Below, piece by piece: positions 18,279 to 26,559 of a stretch of DNA of 64,000 nt. The stretch is from Streptomyces malachitofuscus (lineage in GTDB: Bacteria; Actinomycetota; Actinomycetes; Streptomycetales; Streptomycetaceae): positions 62,001 to 126,000 of the forward strand of contig NZ_BMUF01000010.1 of assembly GCF_014650055.1 (NCBI RefSeq), read 5' to 3'. The number at the start of each line of letters is the position of its first letter. The stretch's first letter is position 1. The position numbers and the translations under genes are program-made. The notes below the pieces were generated by a model, which had not been told where the DNA came from, did no database searches, and saw only the letters and a list, made by a program, of their open reading frames with translations.

Positions 18279-19592
18279 TCAATCGCGGCCGGGCGCACCC
18301 CAGGAGCGGGCCCGCAACGGCATGCCGGAGGCGCCGGACTCGGGGGTCCTGACGGCGAGGACCTGGTTGACGCCGATGCGGTTGCGTTCGAAGGCGAGGG
18401 CGGAGGCGGCCATGTACAGCTGCCAGACGCGGACCCGTCCCGGACTGGTGAGGGCCTCCGCGCGCGCCCGGCCGGCCTCCAGGTTCGCCACCCAGCGGCG
18501 CAGGGTGAGCCCGTAGTGCTCGCGGATCGATTCCACGTCGCGCACCTCGAAGCCGGCGCGTTCCAGCAGGGACACCGTGGTGCCGAGCGGGGCGAGTTCG
18601 CCGTCGGGGAAGACGTAGGCGTCGATGAAGTCGTCCACCCGGTACGCCGTCTCGTCGTGCTGCGGGCGGCGGGCGATCTGGTGGTTCAGCAGCCGTCCGC
18701 CGGGCCGGAGAAGGCGGTGCAGGGCAGTGGTGTACTCCAGGTAGCGCTGCGATCCGACGTGCTCGGCCATGCCGATCGACGAGATGGCGTCGTACGGCCC
18801 GTCCGCGACGTCCCGGTAGTCCTGTACGCGGATCTCGATGCGGTCGGTCAGGCCCTCGTCGGCGATGCGCTTACGGGCGTACGCGGCCTGCTCCTGGGAC
18901 AGGGTGATGCCGACGACGTTCGCGCCGTGCTCCCGGGCGGCGTGGATGGCCATGGAGCCCCAGCCGCAGCCGACGTCCAGCAGGCGCCGACCGGGCTGCA
19001 GGGCGAGTTTGCGGCAGACCAGTTCGAGCTTGTCGTGCTGGGCCTGTTCGAGGGTGCCCTGCGGGGGCGGGGCGGGCCAGTAGGCGCAGGAGTACACCAT
19101 CGACGGGCCGAGGACGATCTCGTAGAAGTCGTTGCCCACGTCGTAGTGGTGGCTGATGGCGCGTCTGTCGCTGCGCTTGGTGTGCAGCCCCCGGCGGGGG
19201 CGGCGGGCCTCCTCCGGGGGCGAGGCGGGCGGCAGCGGGTGGCCCGCGAGGGCGATCAGTTTGCGGACGGCGGAGCGGAAGGAGGGGTCGCGCAGGGCCT
19301 GGGTGAGGGGGCGGGCGTCCTCGTCGCGCTCCCAGACGAGTCCGGCGAGCCGGTCCAGGGCGGTGTAGAGGTCGCCCTCGACGGCGAGGTCGCCGGCCAC
19401 CCAGGCGCGGGCGAGGCCGAGTTCGCCCGGCTTCCAGAGCAGGTGGCGCAGGGCGCGGCGGTTGCGTACGACCAGGGTCGGGGCGTCGGGGGGACCGGCC
19501 TGGGAGCCGTCCCAGGCGCGGATGCGGACGGGGAGGGATGTGCCGATCAGCTGCTCGAGGATGCCCTTCAGCCGTGGGGCGGCGTCTGCCAT
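18279..19592 (-). CDS. Cyclopropane-fatty-acyl-phospholipid synthase-like SAM methyltransferase
   Basis: The 437-residue protein has the CFA synthase organisation: an N-terminal lipid-contacting domain (about 1-145) and a C-terminal Rossmann methyltransferase domain. SAM-binding motif I is LDVGCGWGSMA, followed by GITLSQEQ. Further CFA-type sequences are YSCAYW and SIGMAEHVG. The family adds a methylene or methyl group to the double bond of membrane phospholipid acyl chains. The start is ATG 19592 (MADAAPRLKG), with GGAGGT seven bases upstream. The gene is monocistronic. Some members of this fold are mycolic-acid or branched-chain enzymes, so the exact product is uncertain. Confidence 0.85.
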   Translation of the reverse strand: MADAAPRLKGILEQLIGTSLPVRIRAWDGSQAGPPDAPTLVVRNRRALRHLLWKPGELGLARAWVAGDLAVEGDLYTALDRLAGLVWERDEDARPLTQALRDPSFRSAVRKLIALAGHPLPPASPPEEARRPRRGLHTKRSDRRAISHHYDVGNDFYEIVLGPSMVYSCAYWPAPPPQGTLEQAQHDKLELVCRKLALQPGRRLLDVGCGWGSMAIHAAREHGANVVGITLSQEQAAYARKRIADEGLTDRIEIRVQDYRDVADGPYDAISSIGMAEHVGSQRYLEYTTALHRLLRPGGRLLNHQIARRPQHDETAYRVDDFIDAYVFPDGELAPLGTTVSLLERAGFEVRDVESIREHYGLTLRRWVANLEAGRARAEALTSPGRVRVWQLYMAASALAFERNRIGVNQVLAVRTPESGASGMPLRARSWGAPGRD

Positions 19593-19794
19593 GGTGTACA
19601 CCTCCGTGACGGGGAATCCCGGAATGTCCTCACCACGTAAACACCTGGGGCGTGGGTTGGCAGTCCCCGGCGCGCGTCACATCTGGGCAAAACACGGAAA
19701 CGCACTCACTTGGGCTGCGGGGTGCCGCGCGGGCGGGGCGGGTTGCTGGCACGGGCCCGGTGTATGGGGCTGGGCCCCCTTCTGCACTCCCCGC

Positions 19795-19850
19795 CCAGGG
19801 GGCTCCGCCCCCTGGCCCCCCGGCCTTTGCCCACCCACCACCCGACTCGG
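19795..19850 (+). repeat. 56-bp dispersed intergenic element, copy 1
   Basis: This stretch matches 42145-42200 at 54 of 56 positions. It starts with the hairpin AGGGGGCTCCGCCCCCT and ends in CCACCCGACTCGG. It lies between the methyltransferase start and the ndh terminator, in a stretch of 375 bp without a gene. Confidence 0.8.
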
Positions 19851-19913
19851 GAGCCGACAAGGCACCCCACTGGGGCGGGCTTCGGGAGGGCGGAGTCGGT
19901 GTCGGGGACGGGG

Positions 19914-19951
19914 AAGGGGCCGCCCGCACCACGGATGGCGGGCGGCCCCTT
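19914..19951 (-). terminator. Intrinsic terminator of ndh
   Basis: AAGGGGCCGCCCGC (19914-19927) and GCGGGCGGCCCCTT (19938-19951) form a perfect 14-bp stem with a 10-base loop, 16 bp beyond the ndh stop codon. Confidence 0.85.
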
Positions 19952-19967
19952 CAGGGGTGACCGGGGG

Positions 19968-21365
19968 TCAGGAGGCCTTGGCCTCGGTCTTCTTCGGCTC
20001 CTGCTGCGCCGCCGCGGGCGCCGGCGCCGGCGCCGGCTTCGCGGCCTCGTAGAACTCCTCGCGCGGGGACTCGATCGCGCCCAGGGACACGACCTCGCGC
20101 TTGAGGAACATGCCGAGCGTCCAGTCGGCGAAGACGCGGATCTTGCGGTTCCAGGTCGGCATCGCCATGCCGTGGTAGCCGCGGTGCATGTACCAGGCGA
20201 GCCGGCCCTTGAGCTTGATCTTCATCTTGCCCATGACGATCATCGCCACGCCCTTGTGGAGGCCGAGGCCCGCCACCGCGCCCTTGTTGGCGTGGCTGTA
20301 CTCCTTCTGCGGGAAGCCCCGCATGCCGGAGATCACGTTGTCGCCGAGGACCTTGGCCTGACGCAGCGCGTGCTGGGCGTTCGGCGGGCACCAGGCGTTC
20401 TCGTTGCCGGCCTTGCGGCCCACGAGGTCCGGGACCTGGGCGTTGTCGCCCGCGGCCCAGATGTAGTCCGTGCCCTTGACCTGGAGGGTCGGCTCGGTGT
20501 CGACGTGGCCGCGCGGACCGAGCGGCAGGCCGAAGCGTGCCAGCGCCGGGTTCGGCTTGACGCCCGCCGTCCACACGATGGTGTTGGAGTCGACCTCGAG
20601 GCCGTTCTTCAGCACCACGTGGCCGTCGACGCAGGAGTCCATCGACGTGGACAGGTAGACCTCGACGCCGCGGCTCTCGAGGTGCTCCTTGCCGTACTTG
20701 CCCAGCTTGGGGCCGACCTCGGGGAGGATCTTGTCGGCGGCGTCGACGAGGACGAAGCGCATGTCCTCGCGGGACACATTGGTGTAGTACTTGGCCGCGT
20801 CCCGGGCCATGTCCTCGACCTCACCGATGGTCTCCGCACCGGCGAAGCCGCCGCCCACGAAGACGAAGGTGAGCGCCTTGCGCCGGATCTCCTCGTCCGT
20901 GGTGGAGTCGGCCTTGTCGAGCTGCTCGAGGACGTGGTTGCGCAGGCCGATGGCCTCCTCGATGCCCTTCATGCCGATGCCCTGCTCGGCGAGGCCGGGG
21001 ATCGGGAAGGTGCGGGAGACCGCGCCCATCGCGATGACCAGGTAGTCGAAGGGCAGCTCGTACGCCTCGCCGACCAGCGGGGCGATCGTGGCGACCTTGC
21101 GGTCCTGGTCGATGGTGGTGACCCGGCCGGTGAGGACCTCCGCCTTGGGGAGCACGCGTCGCAGCGGGACGACGACATGCCGCGGGGAGATGCTGCCGGC
21201 GGCGGCTTCGGGGAGGAAGGGCTGGTAGGTCATGTACGACCGCGGGTCGACGACGGTGACGGTCGCCTCGCCGTAACGCATCTTCTTCTGGATGCGCCGA
21301 GCTGCGTACAGGCCTACGTACCCACCGCCTACTACGAGGATCCTGGGACGCTCCGTGGTGCTCAT
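19968..21365 (-). CDS. ndh: Type II NADH dehydrogenase (NDH-2)
   Basis: The 465-residue flavoprotein passes electrons from NADH to menaquinone without pumping protons and sits on the inner membrane face. It has two dinucleotide folds: VVGGGYVGLYAARR for FAD near residue 10 and FVFVGGGFAGAETIGE for NADH near residue 170. It also has VIAMGA, WTAGVKPNP and the FAD-contacting AAGDNAQVP. The C-terminus holds the amphipathic membrane-binding region and a short Ala/Pro/Lys tail. The ATG start is at MSTTERPRIL. The gene is alone in its transcription unit. A Rex-like box lies about 320 bp upstream, which would link expression to the NADH/NAD+ ratio. Confidence 0.93.
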   Translation of the reverse strand: MSTTERPRILVVGGGYVGLYAARRIQKKMRYGEATVTVVDPRSYMTYQPFLPEAAAGSISPRHVVVPLRRVLPKAEVLTGRVTTIDQDRKVATIAPLVGEAYELPFDYLVIAMGAVSRTFPIPGLAEQGIGMKGIEEAIGLRNHVLEQLDKADSTTDEEIRRKALTFVFVGGGFAGAETIGEVEDMARDAAKYYTNVSREDMRFVLVDAADKILPEVGPKLGKYGKEHLESRGVEVYLSTSMDSCVDGHVVLKNGLEVDSNTIVWTAGVKPNPALARFGLPLGPRGHVDTEPTLQVKGTDYIWAAGDNAQVPDLVGRKAGNENAWCPPNAQHALRQAKVLGDNVISGMRGFPQKEYSHANKGAVAGLGLHKGVAMIVMGKMKIKLKGRLAWYMHRGYHGMAMPTWNRKIRVFADWTLGMFLKREVVSLGAIESPREEFYEAAKPAPAPAPAAAQQEPKKTEAKAS

Positions 21366-21808
21366 GCCATCGAGTATCCACCCGTCTCAGGGGGGTACCT
21401 CGTGCGCCCCTTCACAAGCTCCGACAGGGCCTGTGTTACCATCCCGCGCTTCTTGATCCAGATCACAGCGCCGGTCGGGAACCGGATCATCGCACGGGGC
21501 GTTGTCAATGGCGCGTGAGCTGCCTCTCTGTCGGTTTGCGGTGAGTGTGAGGCCGGTCGGCCGGTGACCGCCGCACTCGCCCGCGAGGCGCCCCGCATCA
21601 CCTTCTGAACGTGTTCAAAGGGGTGTTGGGGGCTCGAACGGGTCAACCGGGCCCACTTCTTCGTTCCACCGGGGCCAATTCCTTGTGAAGAACTTCACGA
21701 ACTTTCCCGGCCGACCCCTCCCCGGGGGGCCCGCGAGGGCCCCCGAGCGTCGCTCAAACGCTATCCCGACTGCTCAGCGGAGTGCTACTGACCAGTAGTA
21801 AAGGAGAC
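21366..21808. other. 443-bp intergenic region upstream of ndh
   Basis: No gene is seen. It holds a Rex-like box (21683-21700) and a small GC hairpin (GGGCCCGCGAGGGCCC, about 21728-21743). It must contain the ndh promoter, and it also contains the end of the convergently ordered Ppx/GppA transcription unit. Confidence 0.5.
21683..21700. promoter_or_regulatory. Rex operator-like box (TTGTGAAGAACTTCACGA)
   Basis: The 18-mer TTGTGAAGAACTTCACGA matches the Rex consensus TTGTGAA-N4-TTCACAA except for one base in the right outer arm. GTGAAG/CTTCAC is a perfect dyad. Rex is the NADH-sensing repressor of respiratory genes in Streptomyces, and ndh is the gene downstream on the minus strand. The distance of about 318 bp from the start codon implies a long leader or a distal promoter. 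Confidence 0.6.
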
Positions 21809-22774
21809 CTAGGCCACGGACCAGGCGATGCCGTCGAGGATGTCGTGCTCCGACACCACGACCTCCTCGGCACCGATCCGCTCCATGGTCGCGAGCAGCA
21901 CGAGGGCCCCGGCGCCGATCACGTCGACCCGGCCGGGATGCATGGAGGGCACCGCGGCGCGCTCGGCGTGGGTGGAGCGCAGCAGCCACTCGGTGATCTC
22001 GCGAACCCGGTCCCGGGAGACGCGGGAGTGGTGGATGGCCGCGGAGTCGTACTCGGGCAGGTCCTGGGCGATCGCCGACACGGTCGTGACCGAGCCGGCC
22101 AGTCCGACCAGCGTGTGCGCCTCGCGCAGCGGGACCGTCTCCTCGGCGCGGTCGAGGGCGGCCTCGATGTCCGCGCGCATCGCCGCGATCTGCTCCTGGG
22201 TGGGCGGGTCGGTCACGGCCCCGTCGTGCACTAGGTGCCGCTCGGTCATCCGGACGCAGCCCACGTCCACGGAGCGGGCGGCGCGTACGTGGTCGTCGCC
22301 GACGACGAACTCGGTCGAGCCGCCGCCGATGTCCACCACCAGGAACGGACGGTGCAGGTCGGCCCGGCCGGTCAGCTCCTTGGTGGCGCCGGTGAAGGAG
22401 AACTCGGCCTCCTGGTCCCCGGTGATGACCTCGGGTTCCACGCCCAGGATGTCCAGCACCCCGCGCACGAACTCGTCGCGGTTCTCGGCGTCGCGGGAGG
22501 CGGAGGTGGCGACGAAACGGAGGTGCTCGGCGCCGTGCTCCTTGATGATCTCCGCGTACTCGCGGCAGGCGGCGAAGGTGCGCTCCAGCGCCTCGGGCGC
22601 CAGCCGGCCCGTGCGGTCGACGCCCTGGCCGAGCCGCACGATCGTCATCCGCCGGTCCAGGTCCGTCAGTTCGCCGGTCACCCCCGCGCCGGAGGCGCTA
22701 TGGGACACAGTGGCGTCGGCCACCAGCAGGCGGATGGAGTTCGTACCGCAGTCGATGGCGGCGACCCGGGTCAC
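21809..22774 (-). CDS. ppx: Ppx/GppA family exopolyphosphatase
   Basis: The 321-residue protein has the ASKHA-fold motifs of the Ppx/GppA family: AAIDCGTNSIRLLVAD at the N-terminus, the conserved RFVATSASRDAENRD segment and the phosphate-binding VVDIGGGSTEFV. Members hydrolyse polyphosphate or pppGpp; at this short length it resembles the two-domain actinobacterial Ppx proteins. The start is GTG 22774, overlapping the DUF501 stop codon by four bases (GTGA), with a GGAGGG site upstream. That shows translational coupling in the order enolase, FtsB-like, DUF501, Ppx. Longer in-frame extension upstream runs antisense to nothing credible and was rejected. Confidence 0.9.
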   Translation of the reverse strand: MTRVAAIDCGTNSIRLLVADATVSHSASGAGVTGELTDLDRRMTIVRLGQGVDRTGRLAPEALERTFAACREYAEIIKEHGAEHLRFVATSASRDAENRDEFVRGVLDILGVEPEVITGDQEAEFSFTGATKELTGRADLHRPFLVVDIGGGSTEFVVGDDHVRAARSVDVGCVRMTERHLVHDGAVTDPPTQEQIAAMRADIEAALDRAEETVPLREAHTLVGLAGSVTTVSAIAQDLPEYDSAAIHHSRVSRDRVREITEWLLRSTHAERAAVPSMHPGRVDVIGAGALVLLATMERIGAEEVVVSEHDILDGIAWSVA

Positions 22775-23316
22775 CGGCCGCCCTCCTTCTCCGTACCGGC
22801 CTCGGGGAGGGTCACGCAGGGGCCCTTGCTCCACCACTGCGGCAGCATCGCCAGCGCCTCGTCGCCCAGCGGGTTGACGCCGGGGCCCGCGGCCAGCGAG
22901 TGGGCGACCAGGACGTGCAGGCACTTCACCCGGTCCGGCATGCCGCCCGCGCTCGGGAAGTTCTTCAGCTCCTCGATCTCGTCGCGGCGCCGGATGTAGT
23001 CCTCGTGCGCCGCCCGGTACGCGGCGGCCAGCTCCGGGTCGGTGCCCAGCCGCTCCGTCATCTCCTTCATCACGCCGTTCGCCTCCAGCGTGCCGATCGC
23101 GGAGTTCGCCTTCGGACACGTCAGGTAGTACAGCGTCGGGAACGGGGTGCCGTCGGGCAGCCTCGGCGCGGTCTCCACGACGTCCGGCTGTCCGCAGGGG
23201 CAGCGGTGCGCGATGGCGCGCAGCCCGCGCGGGGGCCGGCCGAGCTGCTGCTTGAAGGCCTCGACGTCCGCGTCGGTGGGCTCGGTGCGCGGGGTCGTGG
23301 GCGGAGGGGTTTCCAT
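22771..23316 (-). CDS. DUF501 domain protein
   Basis: The 181-residue soluble protein is a member of the DUF501 family that is almost always found between the FtsB-like gene and the Ppx gene in actinobacteria. Visible features are RCPCGQP, a Cys pair near residue 40 that could bind metal, TLYYLTCP (another Cys), and a GMPDRVKCLHVLVAHSLA motif. The function is unknown to me. The start chosen is ATG 23316 (METPPP), with GAAGAG upstream; a TTG 27 bases upstream, only four bases after the previous stop, is the alternative. It overlaps the next gene by four bases. Confidence 0.88.
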   Translation of the reverse strand: METPPPTTPRTEPTDADVEAFKQQLGRPPRGLRAIAHRCPCGQPDVVETAPRLPDGTPFPTLYYLTCPKANSAIGTLEANGVMKEMTERLGTDPELAAAYRAAHEDYIRRRDEIEELKNFPSAGGMPDRVKCLHVLVAHSLAAGPGVNPLGDEALAMLPQWWSKGPCVTLPEAGTEKEGGR

Positions 23317-23347
23317 ACGTGTCTCTTCTACGGCTTTCTGCAAAGGG

Positions 23348-23824
23348 TCACTGGATTGCGGCGTCGGACTTGTCGACGCCGTCCCAGACGTTCGAGTACC
23401 AGGGGCGGTCGGCCGCCTCGAGGTCGGTGCGCGACTTCTCGGCCGTGTCCGGGTCGACGACGATGTAGCCGGTCTCGCCGGGCATGACGTAGTGCAGGCG
23501 CCGGCGGATCTCCTGCTCGGCGTAGGCGTCGTCCTGCCAGCGCGCCTTCATGTCGCGCAGCCGCTCGACCCGCTGACGGGTCTCGTCCTGCTCCTGCTGG
23601 AGGTCGGCGATGTCGGCCCGCTGGGAGACGTACTGCCGCATGGGGTAGGCGAGGGCCACGACCAGCGAGCAGACCACCAGGGCGAGCAGCGCCGCCCGTC
23701 CGGTCAGCCGGGAGCGGCGGGCCTGCCGCCTGGTCTGCGAGCGGTAGACCCGGGCGGCGGTCTGCTCGCCGATCAGCCGGATCCTGGTCGCGGTGGAGAA
23801 ACGGTCCCGGTCCTTCACCGCCAT
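23348..23824 (-). CDS. Septum formation initiator family protein (FtsB/DivIC-like)
   Basis: The 158-residue bitopic membrane protein has a basic cytoplasmic N-terminus, one membrane helix (about 43-60) and an external coiled coil (about 65-100, QQEQDETRQRVERLRDM). A short conserved tail carries RRLHYVMPGETGYIVV, which is the FtsB/DivIC signature region. It acts in the divisome with FtsL/FtsQ-type partners. The ATG start has a GGCGGGA site upstream. It follows enolase by about 100 bp and a terminator, and probably heads the unit with DUF501 and Ppx. Confidence 0.88.
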   Translation of the reverse strand: MAVKDRDRFSTATRIRLIGEQTAARVYRSQTRRQARRSRLTGRAALLALVVCSLVVALAYPMRQYVSQRADIADLQQEQDETRQRVERLRDMKARWQDDAYAEQEIRRRLHYVMPGETGYIVVDPDTAEKSRTDLEAADRPWYSNVWDGVDKSDAAIQ

Positions 23825-23854
23825 GATCCCGCCTCTCGCTCACCGTCATACGCG

Positions 23855-23899
23855 CGTACGTCCCCGCACACGGTACGGGACCGAGTACGGGGACGTACG
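23855..23899 (-). terminator. Terminator-like hairpin downstream of enolase
   Basis: CGTACGTCCCCG (23855-23866) and CGGGGACGTACG (23888-23899) form a perfect 12-bp stem with a 21-base loop, 25 bp past the enolase stop. Confidence 0.65.
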
Positions 23900-23924
23900 T
23901 ACGACGCTGCCTGCGAACGGGCGC

Positions 23925-25211
23925 TCAGCCCTCGGAGCGGAACCGCGGGAAGGCGCTGCGGCCGGCGTACACCGCGGCGTCGTCGAGGATCTCCTCGATG
24001 CGCAGCAGCTGGTTGTACTTGGCGACGCGCTCGGAGCGGGCCGGGGCGCCGGTCTTGATCTGGCCGCAGTTGGTGGCGACGGCCAGGTCGGCGATGGTGA
24101 CGTCCTCGGTCTCGCCGGAGCGGTGGGACATCATGCACTTGAAGCCGTTGCGCTGGGCCAGCTCGACGGCGTCCAGGGTCTCGGTCAGCGAGCCGATCTG
24201 GTTGACCTTGACCAGCAGGGCGTTGGCGGCGCCCTCCTCGATGCCGCGGGCGAGGCGCTCGGGGTTGGTGACGAACAGGTCGTCGCCGACGAGCTGGACC
24301 TTGTCACCGAGCTTGGCGGTGATGGTCTTCCAGCCCTCCCAGTCGTCCTCGAACAGCGGGTCCTCGATGGAGACGAGCGGGTACGCCTCGACGAGCTCGG
24401 CGTAGTACTCGGTCATCTCGGCGGCCGAGCGCTCCTTGCCCTCGAAGGTGTAGGAGCCGTCCTTGTAGAACTCGGACGCGGCGACGTCCAGCGCGAGCGC
24501 GATCTGCTCGCCGGGGGTGTAGCCGGCCTCCTTGATGGCCTCGAGGATGAGGTCGAGGGCCTCGCGGTTGGAGCCGAGGTTGGGGGCGAAGCCGCCCTCG
24601 TCGCCGAGGCCGGTGGCCAGGCCCTTGCTCTTCAGGACCTTCTTCAGGGTGTGGTAGACCTCGGTGCCCCAGCGCAGGGCCTCGGAGAAGGACTCCGCGC
24701 CGATCGGGGCGATCATGAACTCCTGGATGTCCACGTTGGAGTCGGCGTGCGAGCCGCCGTTCAGGATGTTCATCATCGGCACCGGCAGCAGGTGCGCGTT
24801 CGGGCCGCCCAGGTAGCGGAAGAGCGGGAGGTCGGAGGCCTCGGAGGCGGCGTGGGCGACGGCGAGCGAGACGCCGAGGATGGCGTTGGCGCCGAGGGAG
24901 CCCTTGTTGTCGGTGGCGTCCAGGTCGAACATCGCCTGGTCGATCAGACGCTGTTCGGTGGCGTCGTAGCCGACGAGCTCCGGGCCGATCTGCTCGATGA
25001 CGGCCAGTACGGCCTTCTCGACGCCCTTGCCCAGGTAACGGTTGGCATCGCCGTCACGGAGTTCGATGGCCTCGAAGGCGCCGGTGGAGGCGCCGGACGG
25101 GACGGCGGCACGACCCGTGCTGCCGTCGTCGAGGCCGACCTCGACCTCGACCGTGGGGTTGCCTCGGGAGTCCAGGATTTCCCGGGCTACGACGACGTCG
25201 ATGGACGGCAC
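23925..25211 (-). CDS. eno: Enolase
   Basis: The 428-residue enzyme interconverts 2-phosphoglycerate and phosphoenolpyruvate in glycolysis. It shows the full enolase set: SRGNPTVEVEV, SGASTGAFEA (the mobile loop Ser), GDEGGFAPN, ALDVAASEFY with the Mg-binding Asp, SIEDPL, GDDLFVTN, LLVKVNQIG with the catalytic Lys, and MMSHRSGETED. I choose GTG 25211 (then PSIDVVVARE) because an AAGGAG site sits six bases upstream; the ATG two codons earlier would overlap that site. Two nearby TTCCG/CGGAA dyads lie about 130-160 bp upstream. Confidence 0.96.
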   Translation of the reverse strand: MPSIDVVVAREILDSRGNPTVEVEVGLDDGSTGRAAVPSGASTGAFEAIELRDGDANRYLGKGVEKAVLAVIEQIGPELVGYDATEQRLIDQAMFDLDATDNKGSLGANAILGVSLAVAHAASEASDLPLFRYLGGPNAHLLPVPMMNILNGGSHADSNVDIQEFMIAPIGAESFSEALRWGTEVYHTLKKVLKSKGLATGLGDEGGFAPNLGSNREALDLILEAIKEAGYTPGEQIALALDVAASEFYKDGSYTFEGKERSAAEMTEYYAELVEAYPLVSIEDPLFEDDWEGWKTITAKLGDKVQLVGDDLFVTNPERLARGIEEGAANALLVKVNQIGSLTETLDAVELAQRNGFKCMMSHRSGETEDVTIADLAVATNCGQIKTGAPARSERVAKYNQLLRIEEILDDAAVYAGRSAFPRFRSEG

Positions 25212-25341
25212 GAGCATCTCCTTCTTGGATGTGACGCGGGTGAGCAAGGCCACGGGGGGTCTTGCGAGACCGAGCCTAACCGGCTCCGGGCGATCGGCCA
25301 TCCGGCCGCCCACCCCATGGACAGAACCGAGCGTAGATTGT

Positions 25342-25370
25342 TTCCGTGCGGAACAAAGGGGGTTCCGGAA
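25342..25370. promoter_or_regulatory. Twin TTCCG/CGGAA dyads upstream of enolase
   Basis: TTCCGTGCGGAA (25342-25353) and TTCCGGAA (25363-25370) are two related palindromes with centres 19 bp apart, roughly two helical turns. They lie in the likely promoter region of eno. The regulator is unknown. Confidence 0.3.
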
Positions 25371-25400
25371 ACCGTGACCGGAAAGTGCCCGTGCATGACC

Positions 25401-25438
25401 CCGCCCCGGTGCGTACGGGGGAAGACGCACCGGGGCGG
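25401..25438 (-). terminator. Intrinsic terminator of the first Rpf gene
   Basis: CCGCCCCGGTGCGT (25401-25414) and ACGCACCGGGGCGG (25425-25438) form a perfect 14-bp stem with a 10-base loop, starting 38 bp beyond the stop codon. Confidence 0.82.
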
Positions 25439-25476
25439 GGAGCCCGTGGGGACGGGGAGGGACCTGCCGCTTTCCC

Positions 25477-26181
25477 TTACTTCAGGTGCAGCTGCTGGCC
25501 CGGGTAGATCAGGTCGGCGTCCTGGACGATGTCGTCGTTCAGCTTGAACAGCTCGGCCCAGCCGCCCTCGACGTCGTGCTCCTCGGCGATGGAGCTGAGG
25601 GTGTCACCCTTGACGACCTTGTACTCGCCGTCGCCCTTCTCGACCTTCTTGCCGGTCGGGGTGGTGACGGTCTTCTTCTCGGCCTTCGGCTCGGCCTGCT
25701 TCTCGGCGGCCGGGCGCTCGGCGGAGCGGGAGGCCTTCTGCTCGGTCTCGCGGGGCTGGGCGCTCTGCGCGGAGCCGGCCGAGTCACCGGCGGAGGAACC
25801 GGTGTAGGCGGCGTTGGACAGACCCTTGCCGCAGACCGGCCAGGCACCCTTGCCCTGGCCCGCCAGGACCTTCTCGGCGATCTCGATCTGCTGGGCCTTG
25901 GTGGCCTGGTCGGCGCTGGCGGCGTACTTCGTGCCGCCGTAGCCGGCCCAGGTGGAGGCGGAGAACTGCAGACCGCCGTAGTAACCGTTGCCGGTGTTGA
26001 TGGACCAGTTGCCGCCGGACTCGCACTGGGCGACGGCGTCCCACTCGGACGCGGTGGCGGCGGAGGCGCTGCCGGCCGCCATCAGCGGGGCGGCGACGGC
26101 GGCGGAGGCGACACCGGCGACGGCGATGGCGCGGGTGGCCTTGGACGGACGACGGTGCTTGCCCTTGCCGGAAAACAGCAT
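25477..26181 (-). CDS. rpfA: Resuscitation-promoting factor with C-terminal LysM (RpfA)
   Basis: The 234-residue secreted muralytic enzyme has a signal peptide cleaved near AAGSASA-AT (residue 41) and an Rpf transglycosylase-like domain (about 42-118). The catalytic Glu is in QCESGGNW (E54), and the GNGYYGGLQFS segment is present. A charged Lys/Glu/Ala linker and a LysM domain (about 187-233, VVKGDTLSSIAEEHDV) follow. It cleaves peptidoglycan during spore germination and growth. The ATG is preceded by a c-di-AMP riboswitch, as known for rpfA in S. coelicolor. A second Rpf gene lies directly upstream on the same strand but with its own promoter region. Its Rpf domain is the most similar sequence in the window to the neighbour's. 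Confidence 0.94.
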   Translation of the reverse strand: MLFSGKGKHRRPSKATRAIAVAGVASAAVAAPLMAAGSASAATASEWDAVAQCESGGNWSINTGNGYYGGLQFSASTWAGYGGTKYAASADQATKAQQIEIAEKVLAGQGKGAWPVCGKGLSNAAYTGSSAGDSAGSAQSAQPRETEQKASRSAERPAAEKQAEPKAEKKTVTTPTGKKVEKGDGEYKVVKGDTLSSIAEEHDVEGGWAELFKLNDDIVQDADLIYPGQQLHLK

Positions 26182-26194
26182 GGATGGATCCCCT

Positions 26195-26395
26195 CACCGA
26201 CGCCTGCGAGGTGAGCTGTCGGGTTCGGGCCGGTTGAGTTGCCCGGCCGCGTCCCTCCCGGGAGGCGGCTTCACCCCAAGCCCGAACCGGTGTCAATCAC
26301 CGGAAAGGGCACTTACCTTGGGTCCCCCGCTCCTGCCTACGGCGCATGACGCGACGACTGTTCCCGTGCTGCCACTGGCAGGATTCGGCGTGGCG
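26195..26395 (-). promoter_or_regulatory. c-di-AMP (ydaO/yuaA) riboswitch in the rpfA leader
   Basis: On the minus strand the leader shows the conserved ydaO-class blocks. These are the 5' CGCCGAATCC, a variable stem closed by CCTGCC/GGCAGG, then GAGCGGGGGACCCAAGG, TTGGGGTGAAGCCG, and the 3' CAGCTCACCTCGCAGGCG that closes P1. The block ends about 14 bp before the rpfA start codon, so binding of cyclic di-AMP would shape a downstream structure and reduce transcription. In Streptomyces this riboswitch class precedes cell-wall hydrolase genes, so placement agrees with family knowledge. Boundaries are approximate. Confidence 0.92.
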
Positions 26396-26559
26396 GCAGC
26401 CGGGGCCCGCGGTGGCGAGCGGTCACGACCGTAGACACGCGATTCGCGGAATATCAAAGACGATCACGGCTTCTGAGACCTATCTCTCACAGCCTTTAAA
26501 CCGGACATTCAGCGCGAATCATGACGCCAACTGGCCCCATGTCCGGGCGATTTCGGATG

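Noticed and set aside
26412..26426. GTG-N9-CAC near the rpfA riboswitch as a possible Crp site.
   Set aside because: The spacing is one base off the GTG-N8-CAC expected for Crp, and no other support is visible.
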